Positions 37,791-49,892 of a stretch of DNA of 64,000 nt are shown here, piece by piece (the first letter of the stretch is position 1; each line of letters starts with the position of its first letter). The notes beneath the pieces are model-generated. The model was given only the letters and a program-made list of their open reading frames with translations. It was not told the origin of the DNA and ran no database searches. This DNA is from Gordionus sp. m RMFG-2023 (lineage: Eukaryota > Nematomorpha > Gordioida > Chordodea > Parachordodidae). A program made the translations under genes and the position numbers. The stretch lies in NCBI RefSeq assembly GCF_954871325.1, contig NC_088776.1, positions 1,743,985 to 1,807,984 of the forward strand, written 5' to 3'.

Positions 37791-38639
37791 TACATGTATA
37801 TGTTGGTGGCTTAGTACAACTCTTAATTTTTCAACTGATAAGAGGTTTTCACCACTTAAAAACACTAATACAATCTGTAATTTTAACAAGTTCTATAACA
37901 AATAGATATATATTATATTAATACTATATAAACTTTAAGAATTGAAATATTTTAGCAAAAACATAATTGTTAAATTGTACTTTTTTATTCTGCCTTAGGA
38001 TAAAGAATTACCTAAGTTCTAGTGTTAGTATTTCTAATTTTTAGATCTAAACTTTTTATATGAAAGTGAATAGGCGCAAACTAAAGTTTGATAGACGTTA
38101 CAGTTAATATTTTTACATTTGATAATTTTATTAGTATTTGCAAGGCTTAGAAGGTTAATGTTAATATTGGTTGGTAAAGCTGAGACGCTGCTGTGGCCCC
38201 TATGCCCTCCCCCAATTTCCCAGAGCCATGAATCGATATGCCTCCCTTGGAAAATATTCTAAAAAAATAGCAGGTATAATCCGTAAAATTTGTTCACTTC
38301 TGCTTCCTTAATCATATTATAATATAAAAGTCATCTTTATTGTTACAATCGATAAAATAACTCAAAATTTGGTTTGAATGAATTAAGGGCTAGGTTTGAG
38401 AATTGTTTTTTCTAATAAATAAATTAACTAAACATTTAGAAAAATTAGGTAAAGGAAGATAGTGCAGACGCATATATATAACATTTTTAAATATTTGTGA
38501 ATAAGATTAATTAAATAAAATTCCTAAATTTTACGGAATCATCATTCTTTTCTTCGGTAATATAACATCGCCATCAGAAGATAACACTTCTAGAGATTGA
38601 ATAGTATTATTGTTGTTATTCTTTGTGCCATATGTAAGC
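37791..38639. other. Non-coding, with one GC-rich island
   Basis: The island at about 38165-38280 (containing ggcccctatgccctccccc) differs in composition from its surroundings. Its minus strand is open for about 40 codons (GKLGEGIGATAAS) but no family was recognised. Confidence 0.35.
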
Positions 38640-39300
38640 AATCTTTAAGGGTTTAACGTAATATTTTTTTTTTGAATAAAATATTGAGTTAAGCCGTTTT
38701 TTAAAAAAAAATCAGTTAGAATCCAGTCGTTTAACATGCAGTTGATAGCGCTACTTAACCCTGATTAAACTACCGCCATTTTCACTTCGCGCGCCAAAAA
38801 AAACTGAACTAAATAGTTAAAGATTCTCAGGAAACTAATACAAACATTTTTATAAATAATTTGTCGAGAATGCCAGATTAGAAAATTATAAATTAATTCT
38901 TGTCTCACCAGATCCTATTCTCAAATATAAATAAATTATTTCTCATACAAAACCTAAATTTATTTTAAAAAGGTAATCAAACAATTTGTATTTTGAAATG
39001 AATGCCCATTATAATAATGATTTAGATAAGAAATATATTTTTTAAAAAATGATTAATTCGTTATGTTTCCAACTAGATTCATGATGAGCCCAAATATTTT
39101 ATATAATTTTGATGTTAATTAATTTTAATTAATTAATAGAAGTTTCCAAGAAACTCTTTATAGTTTAGCATTTCTACGAGTTACTGACTGGAGACTCTTG
39201 TGACATTCCTTTTCTAACCTGTATAAAACCCAAGGCGTTAATTAAATTTATCGATACAGAAGATGATCCTGCTAAAATTTTCATTTATTCCATTAATTTT
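38640..39300. repeat. Downstream flank shared by FN3 copies B and C
   Basis: Blocks such as aaaatattgagtta, gatagcgctactta and ttttcacttcgcg occur in the same order at 55900-56480 beyond copy C. The left part resembles the end of MITE family 2 (gttaagccgttttttaaaa, cgtttaac). This shows that the B/C duplication unit extends past the gene. Confidence 0.55.
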
Positions 39301-40054
39301 AAAAATAATATATAAATTATTTATTACAAAGGAAAAAATCTAACAAAAAATAATAATTATTATTTTTAATAAAAATGCACTCATAAAAAGTTTATAAACC
39401 AATAATCTCCTTTATAAAAAAATTAATCCAATTATTCAAGGCAGGTTTATGAAGACCCCATCGGTAACATGGTCGTTAAAAGACATATTACTATGTTCAT
39501 CTTTGAATGAGAGGGCAACCGTTATTCTGTATTCGAGATGTTGGGGAACTCTAGGAAATGTGTAAACTGTGACAGACTTCAATAATGTAAAAATAAAATA
39601 ATTAATAATAAATATGTATAATATAATTAAGAAAGTTTTAAAAACATGATTCAATTTCGAAATACCAATATATTTGAACCTCATGACTTTGAGTTTATAA
39701 AATACGGCTTACATTAATAAAATTTTAATCTTAATTCTAGTTATAAATAAAAATTGTTGGTTACTTCTTTTACACGCTTAAATTGTTTATGAGTAATCAT
39801 GGCTGGGTTGGTAGGCAACAGTTCAACGTGGTAATATAGAGTATTTTTAAAAAAACTCTTTGTCTTTCAAGTGATCTATACTCCAATTCACTGTTATATC
39901 ATATTGTCCGTTATATTTAACCTCCATACGTAATTTGCACACCACGTTAATTATTCTAGGAGCCAACGAAGAATTATCTGTCAAATAACGTGTATATTAT
40001 ATATATTTTTATTCTCGTTAGTTCACTATATCTCATTTGCCGTTCTTTTATGGC

Positions 40055-40199
40055 ATCATAATTTTAAAATATAATTACGCTTGTTTTTTGGGAACTTGTA
40101 GTCCCGCCACGGTTTTTATATAATATTTTTATTTTATTTTATTTTTGATAACTATATATTGAATAAAAAGATTAAACATAAAAAAAAAAAAAAAAAAAA
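40055..40199 (+). mobile_element. Very short 5'-truncated retrotransposon insertion with poly(A) tail
   Basis: The insert starts atcataattttaaaatataa, matching the tail at about 5560 (C-terminal codons reading LKYNYACFLGTCSPATV here). It carries AATAAA near 40162 and ends in about 20 A residues at 40199. Copy C (near 57175) and copy A (near 4045) have the uninterrupted sequence, so they serve as empty sites. It is a dead-on-arrival insertion younger than the FN3 duplication. Confidence 0.65.
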
Positions 40200-40679
40200 T
40201 TAAAATGGTTATAACTCATTTTATAGAGAATTTCTTCTTTTTATATTGATTAGGTTTTTCGGGGAGTTAGAAAAAATAAAACATTATTGATATGGTAAAT
40301 CTTTCTAACAATTTATTTCCCAATATGAATATATAAACAAATTTTTATAATTTGATCTTTTTTTAACACGTACCAATTTTGATTTTCTTTGACGAATTTT
40401 GATCTGAATATTTTTTAAAATATATACCTTTTAACATCTAACATTGAGTTAATTTTATAATTACATTAACAAAATAAACTTAATATCATAATAACTAAAA
40501 CGAAAATTCCAATGCTTACAAAAGTAAATAATTGATATTTTACTTTTAATATTTCCATTTATTTTTTATATAAAATTCCGTTTTTCCTAGTAATACAAAA
40601 TTTATTTATTTTTTCTCTCACACATTTTCAAGAGGCTTGTATGTAACTTGGAAAAATATTTCGCACGTATTATAAATAC

Positions 40680-41418
40680 CAGAGTTGTTGCATTTAGATG
40701 CAAAAAATATTGTATTTATATCTAGATATACTTTTATAAAAGTATCGGTCTCTAGTTAATCATTTTATTGTATCTATATTTATTTTTTAGATACATTTAG
40801 ACATAATTTTAATATACTTTTTTCCTTTATATTAAAAATTATTAATATTTGAGTTAAAATTCATTAAATACAATGTCTGAGTTTTATTTCATTTCAAAAA
40901 AACAAAGCCTAGAGTCCTATTTTAAGCAATAGATGATAATATAATGGTATTTTAAATTATTTAATTGTTCTATTAAAGTTTTCAAACTGATTGTAAACAA
41001 ATATACTATAATCAAATAATTTTAATATTAAATTTTTTTTAGCACTCCTTAGAGGATGTGATTAATAATACAAATTTTTATTATCAAATTAAATTTTTTT
41101 TTTTTAAAAAATGAGTTGAATAACAATTATTATTTATTCATATATTTTATATGTTTGAATACTGAATTATTATAAAATTTTAATCCACTTCAAATATTTT
41201 TTAAAGATTTTCTAAATTAGGCACGCGCAGACATAATTATAATTAAAAATATATCTTGCGGGAAGTTTATCTATATACAGATACATTGTAAATAATTGTA
41301 TCTGGGCATAGCTACATATGTAAGAATGTACCTAGGTATAAATATGTTTTATCTGAGACATATCTGTAGCTAGTTCCATTTTTATACAATATTTGATAAG
41401 TATCTTTGAACAACTCTG
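40680..41418. mobile_element. MITE family 1 in the middle intron of copy B
   Basis: The ends are cagagttgttg and gaacaactctg. It contains repeated gtatct and agatac motifs. It occupies the same intron position, in the same orientation relative to the gene, as the copies in A and C. Confidence 0.65.
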
Positions 41419-41992
41419 GTAAATGATGAAGAAAATTGGAAGAATTAATGCACCACATACTTTATAAAGAGATATGGAAAAAAATGCATATAATTTGTAA
41501 ATTGGAATTAAAATTATAAAAAAATAAGATGAAGAAAATATACATTTGAATGTTTGCATAGCAGCGAAGTCTCTCTTAGGCCCAAAAACATGATAGGCGA
41601 CGTAAAGAATTATGAATTATTTGACGTTTTTCTCTAAATCTCTTATAAGGAATTGGCAATTGGTCTATTAAAAAAATATATTAAGTAAATAATAGCTAAG
41701 TTAATTTGAATTATAAAAAAAACTTGATTTACATCCTTTAATGAGATTTGCTTATTTTCAACTATATCGCCATGGTTGATTCCGTCGCTTGTGTATTTGT
41801 ACAATGTATAAAAATAACCTTTAATTGGATGATTAGGAAGAGGCTTAAAGAGAACACTAAATATTGCCGTTAGATTATAATTGGTGATACTATTTAGGGT
41901 ATCTGATCCTACCTGTTTTAGGTTTCCTATTCCATGAATTGATTCATTATGCATTCTACAGCAGGTGTCATTGGATTCGAGTATAAATTTCT

Positions 41993-44900
41993 CTGAATGT
42001 AAGTTTCATTGGATGGCAAAAATATTTAAATAAAAATTATATAGAATCATTTTATTAATGCAAATCGGAGATAATGCGAACCCTAAATGATAGGTGTTAG
42101 TGTTATTAAAAAAAATAGGTTTTCGTTATATTTAAAAAAAATTAGGTAAATCAAAATTTTAGTCAACAAATATTTTCTGAGCCTAGAGATTTCGGGCAAA
42201 AGACGGAACAGAATGACATTCTTTTGGGATGATTTCGAGGTTTAGGTAAATATTCAATGGGGTGAGAATTAAGAAATATATTATCTTTGAATATAAAAAT
42301 TATATATTACTTAATAAAAGATTCAAGAATACTCCAGGGTTCGCAAGAACCTCATAAGATTCCTGATCTTTTACTTTTATTTTATGCAAAATTAAATTTC
42401 TGTAATTATTTAATTACTTTTTTTAAAGGAAAATGTTTTATATAAACGTTTTTTTAAAGAAGAAACACATATTTCAACTCAGCAGCATATACAAGGTAAG
42501 AAGGATTGAGAAATAACCCTCTACTTCATGTATAAATATTATGTGTTAAAATTATTTGTTTTTATAATATTTGAAAGAATCATTCCGCCTAAGTAATTCC
42601 TTTTCTAAATTAAAAATATGCATTAAAATTTTAAATAAAAAATAAAAATATGACATAAATCAAATTTTAAAAATTCTTATAAATTAGTTTTATTTTTTGG
42701 ATAACATAATTAGAGTCTTCATAAATAAAAATTTTTGTTTTTCCAATCTCACAGGTATAATCGGTTATTTAATTAATAATATATGTTTCTTAAGAGATTT
42801 CAATGTTTAAGATGATATAATTATTAATATTTATAAATATTTTCCTTATTATATTAAGAATTTTTAGGGTTTTCATGATATTTTTAATACTATTAATCTT
42901 TATTAAAATTTGCTTTTGTACATTTTAAATTGATAAAGCCACCTAAACCACCTTCTACTTCTATTTCTAAAACATCTCTGTCTTTCTCTATTCGTAAAAA
43001 AATTGTCCTAGTTTGTAATAATTATTGTTGAAAAATGTCAATCAATATTATTTTTATTTTATTTTGATTTTAATTTGTTAAAAAATTCATTATTTGTTTT
43101 TTTGATATAATTATTTGATTTTATGTAGTGATGAAAAAATTTCTGAATTTGATGATATTATTATTGAAAATTTTTTTAACATTAATACAAAATTTGTAAA
43201 TTCAATAATTAATTAATTATTGAAAAAACTTGGAAAAAGTATTATAATTTTTATAAATTGAATATATCGTTATTAAACTTTTTTCAAACCTTAATATAAA
43301 TTTGAAATAAATAAAAAAATTATTTTGGATATTCAGTCTACAAATATTTTACCATCTTTTGAAGTGACTTCTAATATTTTACAATCTTTTAAAAAATATC
43401 TTCAAAATTGATGAATGAAATTATATTATTTTAGGCACATTTAACTTATTGAAAAATTTTAACATAATTTTAAAAACGTGCTTTCCAAAGACACTATGAT
43501 TTGGGTAAGATTGACGTCTGAATTATTTTTTACTTTAATAAGAGCGCACTTAGTATTAGCATTACTCTATAAGTGATATTTTTTTATCTTTGAATTTTGA
43601 CATCAATTTAGAAATGTTTTAAGATGTCTATACATACTGTCAATTAAACTTAAATGTTGTTTATAATAGGTTATAGATAAGCGTTAAATAATTCATAAAT
43701 TGCACTAAATTAAATTTCTAATTTCATTTTTAAATTTACAAAGAAATATCCATAATGTTAATATTTGCTAAGACAAAGCGTAATATGACAAATTCAGATT
43801 ACCGAATTAGGTTAGGGAACTGCACAAACAATTTATTGTGTTTTTTTATAAGCTTTAATTTAATACATTTGTTTAGATATTTTGGTTGATAATTTTAGAT
43901 AAAATTTTACACCTTTCCTGAACAAACCCCTAAATTTAGAGCAACGCAGATATATTTTATTTTATTCATAAGATTTAATAATTCATAAGTCATTTTATAA
44001 TTTAATTTAATTTTAATACTTTTTTCATATATATCTTTAAAAATTATCTAGGAGATATAAGCGAGATGCTATTTTTGTTTAAGCGATTTAGAATAGAAAT
44101 CACATTTCAAATATAAATTTAGAATATTTTTTTATAATGAATATACCGAAATTTAATTTATTCTTCTTCATCATCTTCTCCTTTACTAAAGTTTTTTTAT
44201 ATTTTTATAATATAAATTTAAGTTATAATAATAAAAATTTATATAAAGATATATAAATTGCTTATAAATTATTTATAAATATATATATTAAAATTTTTTA
44301 AAGGTTTTGAAAAATTAAAAAAAAATCTATCCAAACTTTCTAAAAGGAAAAGGAAATAGTATAAATGGATATTTAAAAAATTACGGCAAATTTCAGGAGA
44401 TAACTATTGGGTATAGAATCCATCGTAGGTCGCAAGATAAATTTTTCAGTTCTGGGGTTCATTAAAATACTATAGTTTTTATTTCATTTCACACACAAGT
44501 TTAATTTTATATAAAGATATTGTACTAAGTAACCTTGAAAAGCAAAAAAAAAACACTACTAAAACCACCCTAAAGTTAAAAAAAAAATTTATTTTGATGC
44601 TTATTTTTTTTAATATTTATTAATACTATTTTTGGAAGCAATAAGGTATGGTCCTTTTGTAACTTATTACAAAATAGTTGGCTCTTTAGCCGAATTCATA
44701 GCGTCATCTCATTAACCCAAAAAGTAAAAGAAAAAGAACTACAAAAACGAACAAAGCAAAAAACTAAAATAACGGAAAAATAGCAAAATTTAAAAATTAA
44801 CAATAAATAGGACATTCTAATATAAAACATATTAAATCTAAGCCTAAACAACATTATATATCAAAATTAAGTCTAACCAAGACACTGCCTTAAAATATTT

Positions 44901-45100
44901 TCTATAATTGGATTTTTTGAATGGGGTTTTTCTTAAAAAATATTAGGGCATTTCTGTTTGAAATTAACTAAATGATTTTCATAAGTTAAAAAGAATATAT
45001 TAACTTAAGTTCTCATTACTTATTTTTTAAAATGTAATTAAGAATATCTTAAGATTTCATCAATCTCAATAATAATATATATTATATTAAAGAAAAAATG
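41993..45100. other. 5' flank of copy B and non-coding sequence
   Basis: To about 43000 the sequence is the reverse of the upstream flanks of copies A and C (for example ccagggttcgcaagaacctc near 42335 and aataaccctctact near 42510). Beyond that it is AT-rich with no supported feature. Confidence 0.4.
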
Positions 45101-45119
45101 AATTAAAGTAAATTAAAAA

Positions 45120-48100
45120 ATGTTTCATTATACTTTCTTTATCCATTTTATCTCTTTGGTCATTTACTTAAGGTTTATAAAAAAAAATGTTAAGAATTTA
45201 TTATAAAAATTGATAATTTATTTTAAAAATATTATCAATATTCTTTGATTAAAGTGAAAATAATATAATAATTAAATGAAGTTTGTAATTTCAAGTTTAA
45301 CTAATATCCTAGATAAAAAGTATCGGATCAAATGTAACTGAACAAAAATTTAAATGCTTAATATTTTTTAAAACAAATTACTTTTTAAAGATTTTAAAAA
45401 AATATTCTATAATTCAGGTATTTTAATATGGTGTTTTTAAGTATATGCGTCTGATAATTTTGTAAGGGATGTATAAAAAGAAGATGTAGATAGTTTAGAC
45501 TTTTGGGGTTTCGTAGGTTTAAATAAAGCCTACAGATATAACCTGTTTTTAAAAAATAATTATCCAGTTAGTATTTTTAAATGACCCGATATTGTAGCCA
45601 ATATAATATTATGCTTGCTTCAAGATTCGACAAATAGAGGTAAAACCCTTCTTGCCAACTAGGAGCAAAATATCCAGGCTTTATATAATATTATTTTGCC
45701 TAAAATCTTAAAAGGGCCGTTTAACAAGACTACTTTTAGATTTTTCGTAAATAATTTATATACTATAAGCGAATATTAATAATTAAAAACACTTATAAAA
45801 TATTTTTTTCATTATACTTAGTCTAAGACTGTTTATTCCATAGTTCATTACTTATGTTTATAAAATAAAATATATTTGATTAGAATAAACGAATATGATC
45901 ATAATGTTTTTTAAAAATAATATTTTATAAAATTTCTTGATAAATTGTAATATATTATATTTAAACCGAGTTGCGAGATAAATGTTTTAAAATGTTATAC
46001 CTAAATTGTACACAAAAACACATTACTCAGAAAAAAGTGCACTCTGATAAAAAGTTACATTTTGAAGATACAAATTTAAAAAATCATTTTAAAATTTGTT
46101 GTTTAAATTACCCATTTTTTTAAAGAATCTATCCTTTTCTAAAGTTGATGGGTTTTATATTTATATCATGTTTAGTTTTAAGTATTTATGTCTAGTGACT
46201 TTTAGTACGAAGCTTTATGTCAGTTTTTTTTAATTATAATTTCTATTTTTTTTAAATTTTTGATTCGACTAGGGTTAACGGATGGATATTGGTTTTAAAG
46301 TAATGAAAAGATGCAAGTGTAATTCTACATTAATGATTTAAAGGCCTAAGAGGTAATATTCATACCATCACATCTTAATCTATCTACGTTAAGTTGATGA
46401 GCTAGAGTTGGTATGTAATGTGAGGCTAGTATTTAAAATATTTGTAAATATCAAAAAAATTGTTTTATTGTACCTTCTTTATGCATTTTTTCTTCATAGT
46501 CCGTATCTTAATTTGAAAAAAGGGATTTGATAAGAATAAAAATAAAAATATCATAATTTTTTTCAAAAAATATTATCTAATTTATTAATCAAATCTTTAT
46601 ATATAACATAAATAAATTATAGAGAGAAATCTTATGTCATAAAATGATATTTGAGGATAAGCCATAAAAATTGATTCATATTGATCACAATTTTATTTTG
46701 AAATATTATCAAAATTCCTGCATTGAACGAATATGTTGATTATTTCGACTCTAATTTAATGTTTAAATTTTACGCATATAAATTATGCATAGAAATATAC
46801 CCAAAAAAAGAGACCATTTACGTCCCAAAAAAAAATATTTGACAAAAATACACACTGAAAACCGTGCTAAAGATGTCAATTTGTTTTTAAAAAAAATTTA
46901 AATTCATAACTTTTTACTTATTATACATTCCAAAAATTTCTATTTTTTTGAGTTAGTTATTATTTTCTAATATCTTTGCTATAATGCTTTTTGGGACATT
47001 TTGAAAGATATTGACATAGAATAATTGTCTATTTTATTCTGGCATTCATAAGCTTAAAATATAAACAAACAATAATTCCAAAATATAAAAAGATTTCTTT
47101 TACAGATTTAACAAGTTTTAAAATGAAATTAATTCGCTTTTAATTATAATTAATACGTAAAATAATATAATTTTTTCTGTATTTTTACTTATAAAATTAT
47201 TTTTTTAAAAAAATGTTTTATTATACTTTGTTTAGATATATCTTCTTCTGGGATCATCACTTAAATTAATAAAAAGAAATTAATAAGAATAAAATATAAA
47301 TTGATCACAATTATTTAAAAAAATATTATCAATATTCTTTCATTGAGCGAAATAACATATTTTAATTAATCGACTCTAATTTAATGTTTAAATTTTACCC
47401 AAGTAAATTATACAAAGAAATATTATGTCACAAATTGATATTTGACAAAAATACCACATATAGACTGTAACAGGTTATCAATATTTTTAATAAAATTTAA
47501 ATTCTTAACTTTTTACTTATTTTAAATACATTTAAAAAATTTCGTTAAATATTTATTTTGCGTTAGTTTTTAATTCTGATATCTTTGGCAATGCTTTTTG
47601 TCTAGGAACATTTAGCACGATATTCAAATGAATAATTGTTTAAAATATCTTTTATAGATTAAACAAGTTTCAATGAAATTAATTAGTTCTGCTTTAATTA
47701 TAATTTATATAAAAAATATAATTTTCGTATTCTTAAATATTTATAAAATTATAAAAAAATTTTTTTAATTATACTTTGTTTAGAATTTATATCGTGCCAG
47801 TCCATTACTTAAAGTTTATACGAAATTTGTAGATAAGGATATACATATATAATATTTTGATTATATCTGATGTCAGTGGGGGAGAAATAATTAATTTAAA
47901 TAATAGGTTTTGAAAAACCTTGATTTAGACTTGTTTAAAAAAAACTATAACTAAAATCAAGATTTCAATCAAATAAGAATTTTAAACGCCTAGAGATTTT
48001 AACAATACAAATCCCATAATTGTCTTGGGAAATAAGTGTAACCCTTTTTTTATATAAGCGAAATCAATGTTTTTATTAACATTAGCAGAAGCCAAAGAAT

Positions 48101-49420
48101 TTCATAAATAATATTTCATTTTTCCATTTATATATTTTTACATTTTATATTATATGCCAAAATTATGGGGGAGAGGTAAGCATTTTGACTTTCCGGTTAC
48201 TATATTAATTCCAGTGAAAAATTTAGAGCAGAAAAAGCTTATGCCATAGGTTTGTTTTAAGAATAAAAAATATTGATCATTTTGAATATAGAATTATATA
48301 CTTACATGTTTAATAAAAGATAATTATTAGGAATTAGTTTCCTAGAAGGAAATCTCAGATTTCACAAGATAGGCTCATTGGACTCTGTTAAATTTAATTA
48401 GAACATTTTAATAACTTTGTTTTGATTGAATTGCTTATAAAGATCTAAGTAATTTTCTTAAAGCAAAAACCACATAGTTAAACTCAGAGGAATATAAGCT
48501 ATAATATATCTTCCTTCTTAACAAATGTGTTAAAATTATAAAAAAATATAAAATACCATTAGTATACACTCGGATAAAAAAAATCTGTAGAAATTAATTT
48601 AAAAAAATTATATAAGTGCTAAATTTGGATTTTTTTTAAAAATTATGCATCTATTTTAAAGAATTTAAATCTTTTTCTATGTTTTTTTTTATGATGTTAA
48701 TTTTTTTAGTATTTATGTTTAGTGTCTTTTTGTACGAAGCTTTTTGTCAGATTTTTAAAATCATTTCTATTTTTTTAAATTTTTGGTTCAACTTGGGTTA
48801 ACACATGGAAGATATTGGCATTTGAAAGGAATAAAAAAAATGCAAGTGAAATCTTGTATTAATGATTTAGAGGGTCACAAGAGGTAATTTTTATACCATC
48901 ACGGCTTAATCCATCTACGCTCAGTTGATGTGCTCGAGAGGGTTTGGAATGTGTGCTGCTTTTTTTATTGCTTATTTATATGATTTTGGAGTATGACACT
49001 GGTGTTTCTCATTGAAATATTTGGATATATTTATATAATATATAAGAAAAATAATATCAATATTTAAAATATTTTTTAAAATTAAAAAATGTTTTATTAT
49101 ACTTTCTTTAGATATAATTTCTTCTGGGAACATTACTTAAATTGGTAATAAAAAAAAATTAATTAAATAATATTGAACATAATTTTTTTAAAAAAAATAT
49201 CATCAAAATTGCTTCATTGAATAAATTAATATATTAATTATTTAAATTTAAAGCAAATAAATTATGTCACAATTAGATATTTGATGAAAATGCCACATAT
49301 AAACTGAAACCGTTAAAATAGATGTCAAATTTTTTGAAAAAAATTTAAATTCTTAACTTTTTACTTATTTTAAATACATTCAAAAAATTTCGTTAAATAT
49401 TATTATTTTTTTTTTTTTAT
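45120..49420. repeat. Cluster of related AT-rich repeats
   Basis: A landmark like ttattatactttctttagata recurs near 45125, 46466, 47215, 47770 and 49090, each followed by cattactta-like sequence. A second block occurs at 46140-46440 and 48660-48955 (tacgaagctttatgtcag; ataccatcac.gcttaatc). A third, at about 46845-47160, returns at 60300-60620 (acactgaaaa.cgtgc, agatgtcaat). The pattern suggests repeated segmental duplication of one 0.6-1.2 kb unit. No open frame was found. Confidence 0.55.
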
Positions 49421-49528
49421 TTATCAAAATTTTAATAAAACAAAAATCAAAATTGATTTTAAAATACAAAATAATATTTTGCTATTTAATATTTTACATA
49501 TAATTTTTAATATTAAATTAATTTAGGT

Positions 49529-49680
49529 AAATATTCCTCTCTTTTTCTTAATTGTTTTTCTCATCGCCGATTCTGTGATTAGGGTTTGGTTCTTTTGTTG
49601 ACTTCCATCTGAATATCCCTCTCTTGTTCTTAATTGCTTTTCTCATCGCCAATTCTGTGATTAGGGGGTATCAGTCATTG
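49529..49680 (-). repeat. Two-unit tandem repeat at the 3' end of the minus-strand retrotransposon
   Basis: Two units of about 80 bp share tttctcatcgcc.attctgtg followed by attaggg. They lie just after the stop of the C-terminal coding piece (49673-49855), so they are probably its 3' UTR repeats. Confidence 0.6.
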
Positions 49681-49855
49681 AGAATATGAAGCTGAGGTAA
49701 TTGGATTTTATTATATTGAGGGCTAATCTTTGGCGTAGGTAGTAACCCTCGTTGGGATCTTCGGTCCTAGTAGAGATCCGTTTCCCCAGCTCTTTAAAGA
49801 AGGCAAGGGCGTGAGAGCCGAACGATATTAGAGTCGTGGCGATTAGTGGTAGGAA
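49673..49855 (-). mobile_element. Non-LTR retrotransposon, C-terminal piece
   Basis: On the minus strand an open stretch reads FLPLIATTLISFGSHALAFF, then KELGKRISTRTEDPNEGYYL and RQRLALNIIKSNYLSF to a stop near 49675. It is the counterpart of the tails at 5330-5612 and 11640-11822. With 52456-53369 it forms the two outer parts of one minus-strand copy whose middle has been lost or replaced by an LTR element. Confidence 0.6.
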
Positions 49856-49892
49856 TGTGTAATTGGCCGGAAGCGATGGCGAATATTTAGCG

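Larger units (their letters stand above)
39436..41992 (-). pseudogene. FN3-like domain protein, copy B (disrupted)
   Basis: Exons line up with copies A and C: i 41724-41992, ii 41545-41664, iii 39765-39977, iv 39436-39576. Exon i is open (NLKQVGSDTLNS, GYFYTLYKYTSDG) and exon iv is open (QHLEYRITVALSF). Exon ii has an in-frame TAA where the others have TAT (Tyr of VKYF) and is one base shorter than the 121 bp of A and C. Exon iii has an extra T in the run after KDKE, which shifts frame. Splice borders are still AG/GT. I therefore call it a recent pseudogene of the family. A 145-bp retrotransposon tail and a MITE sit in the middle intron. Confidence 0.62.
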
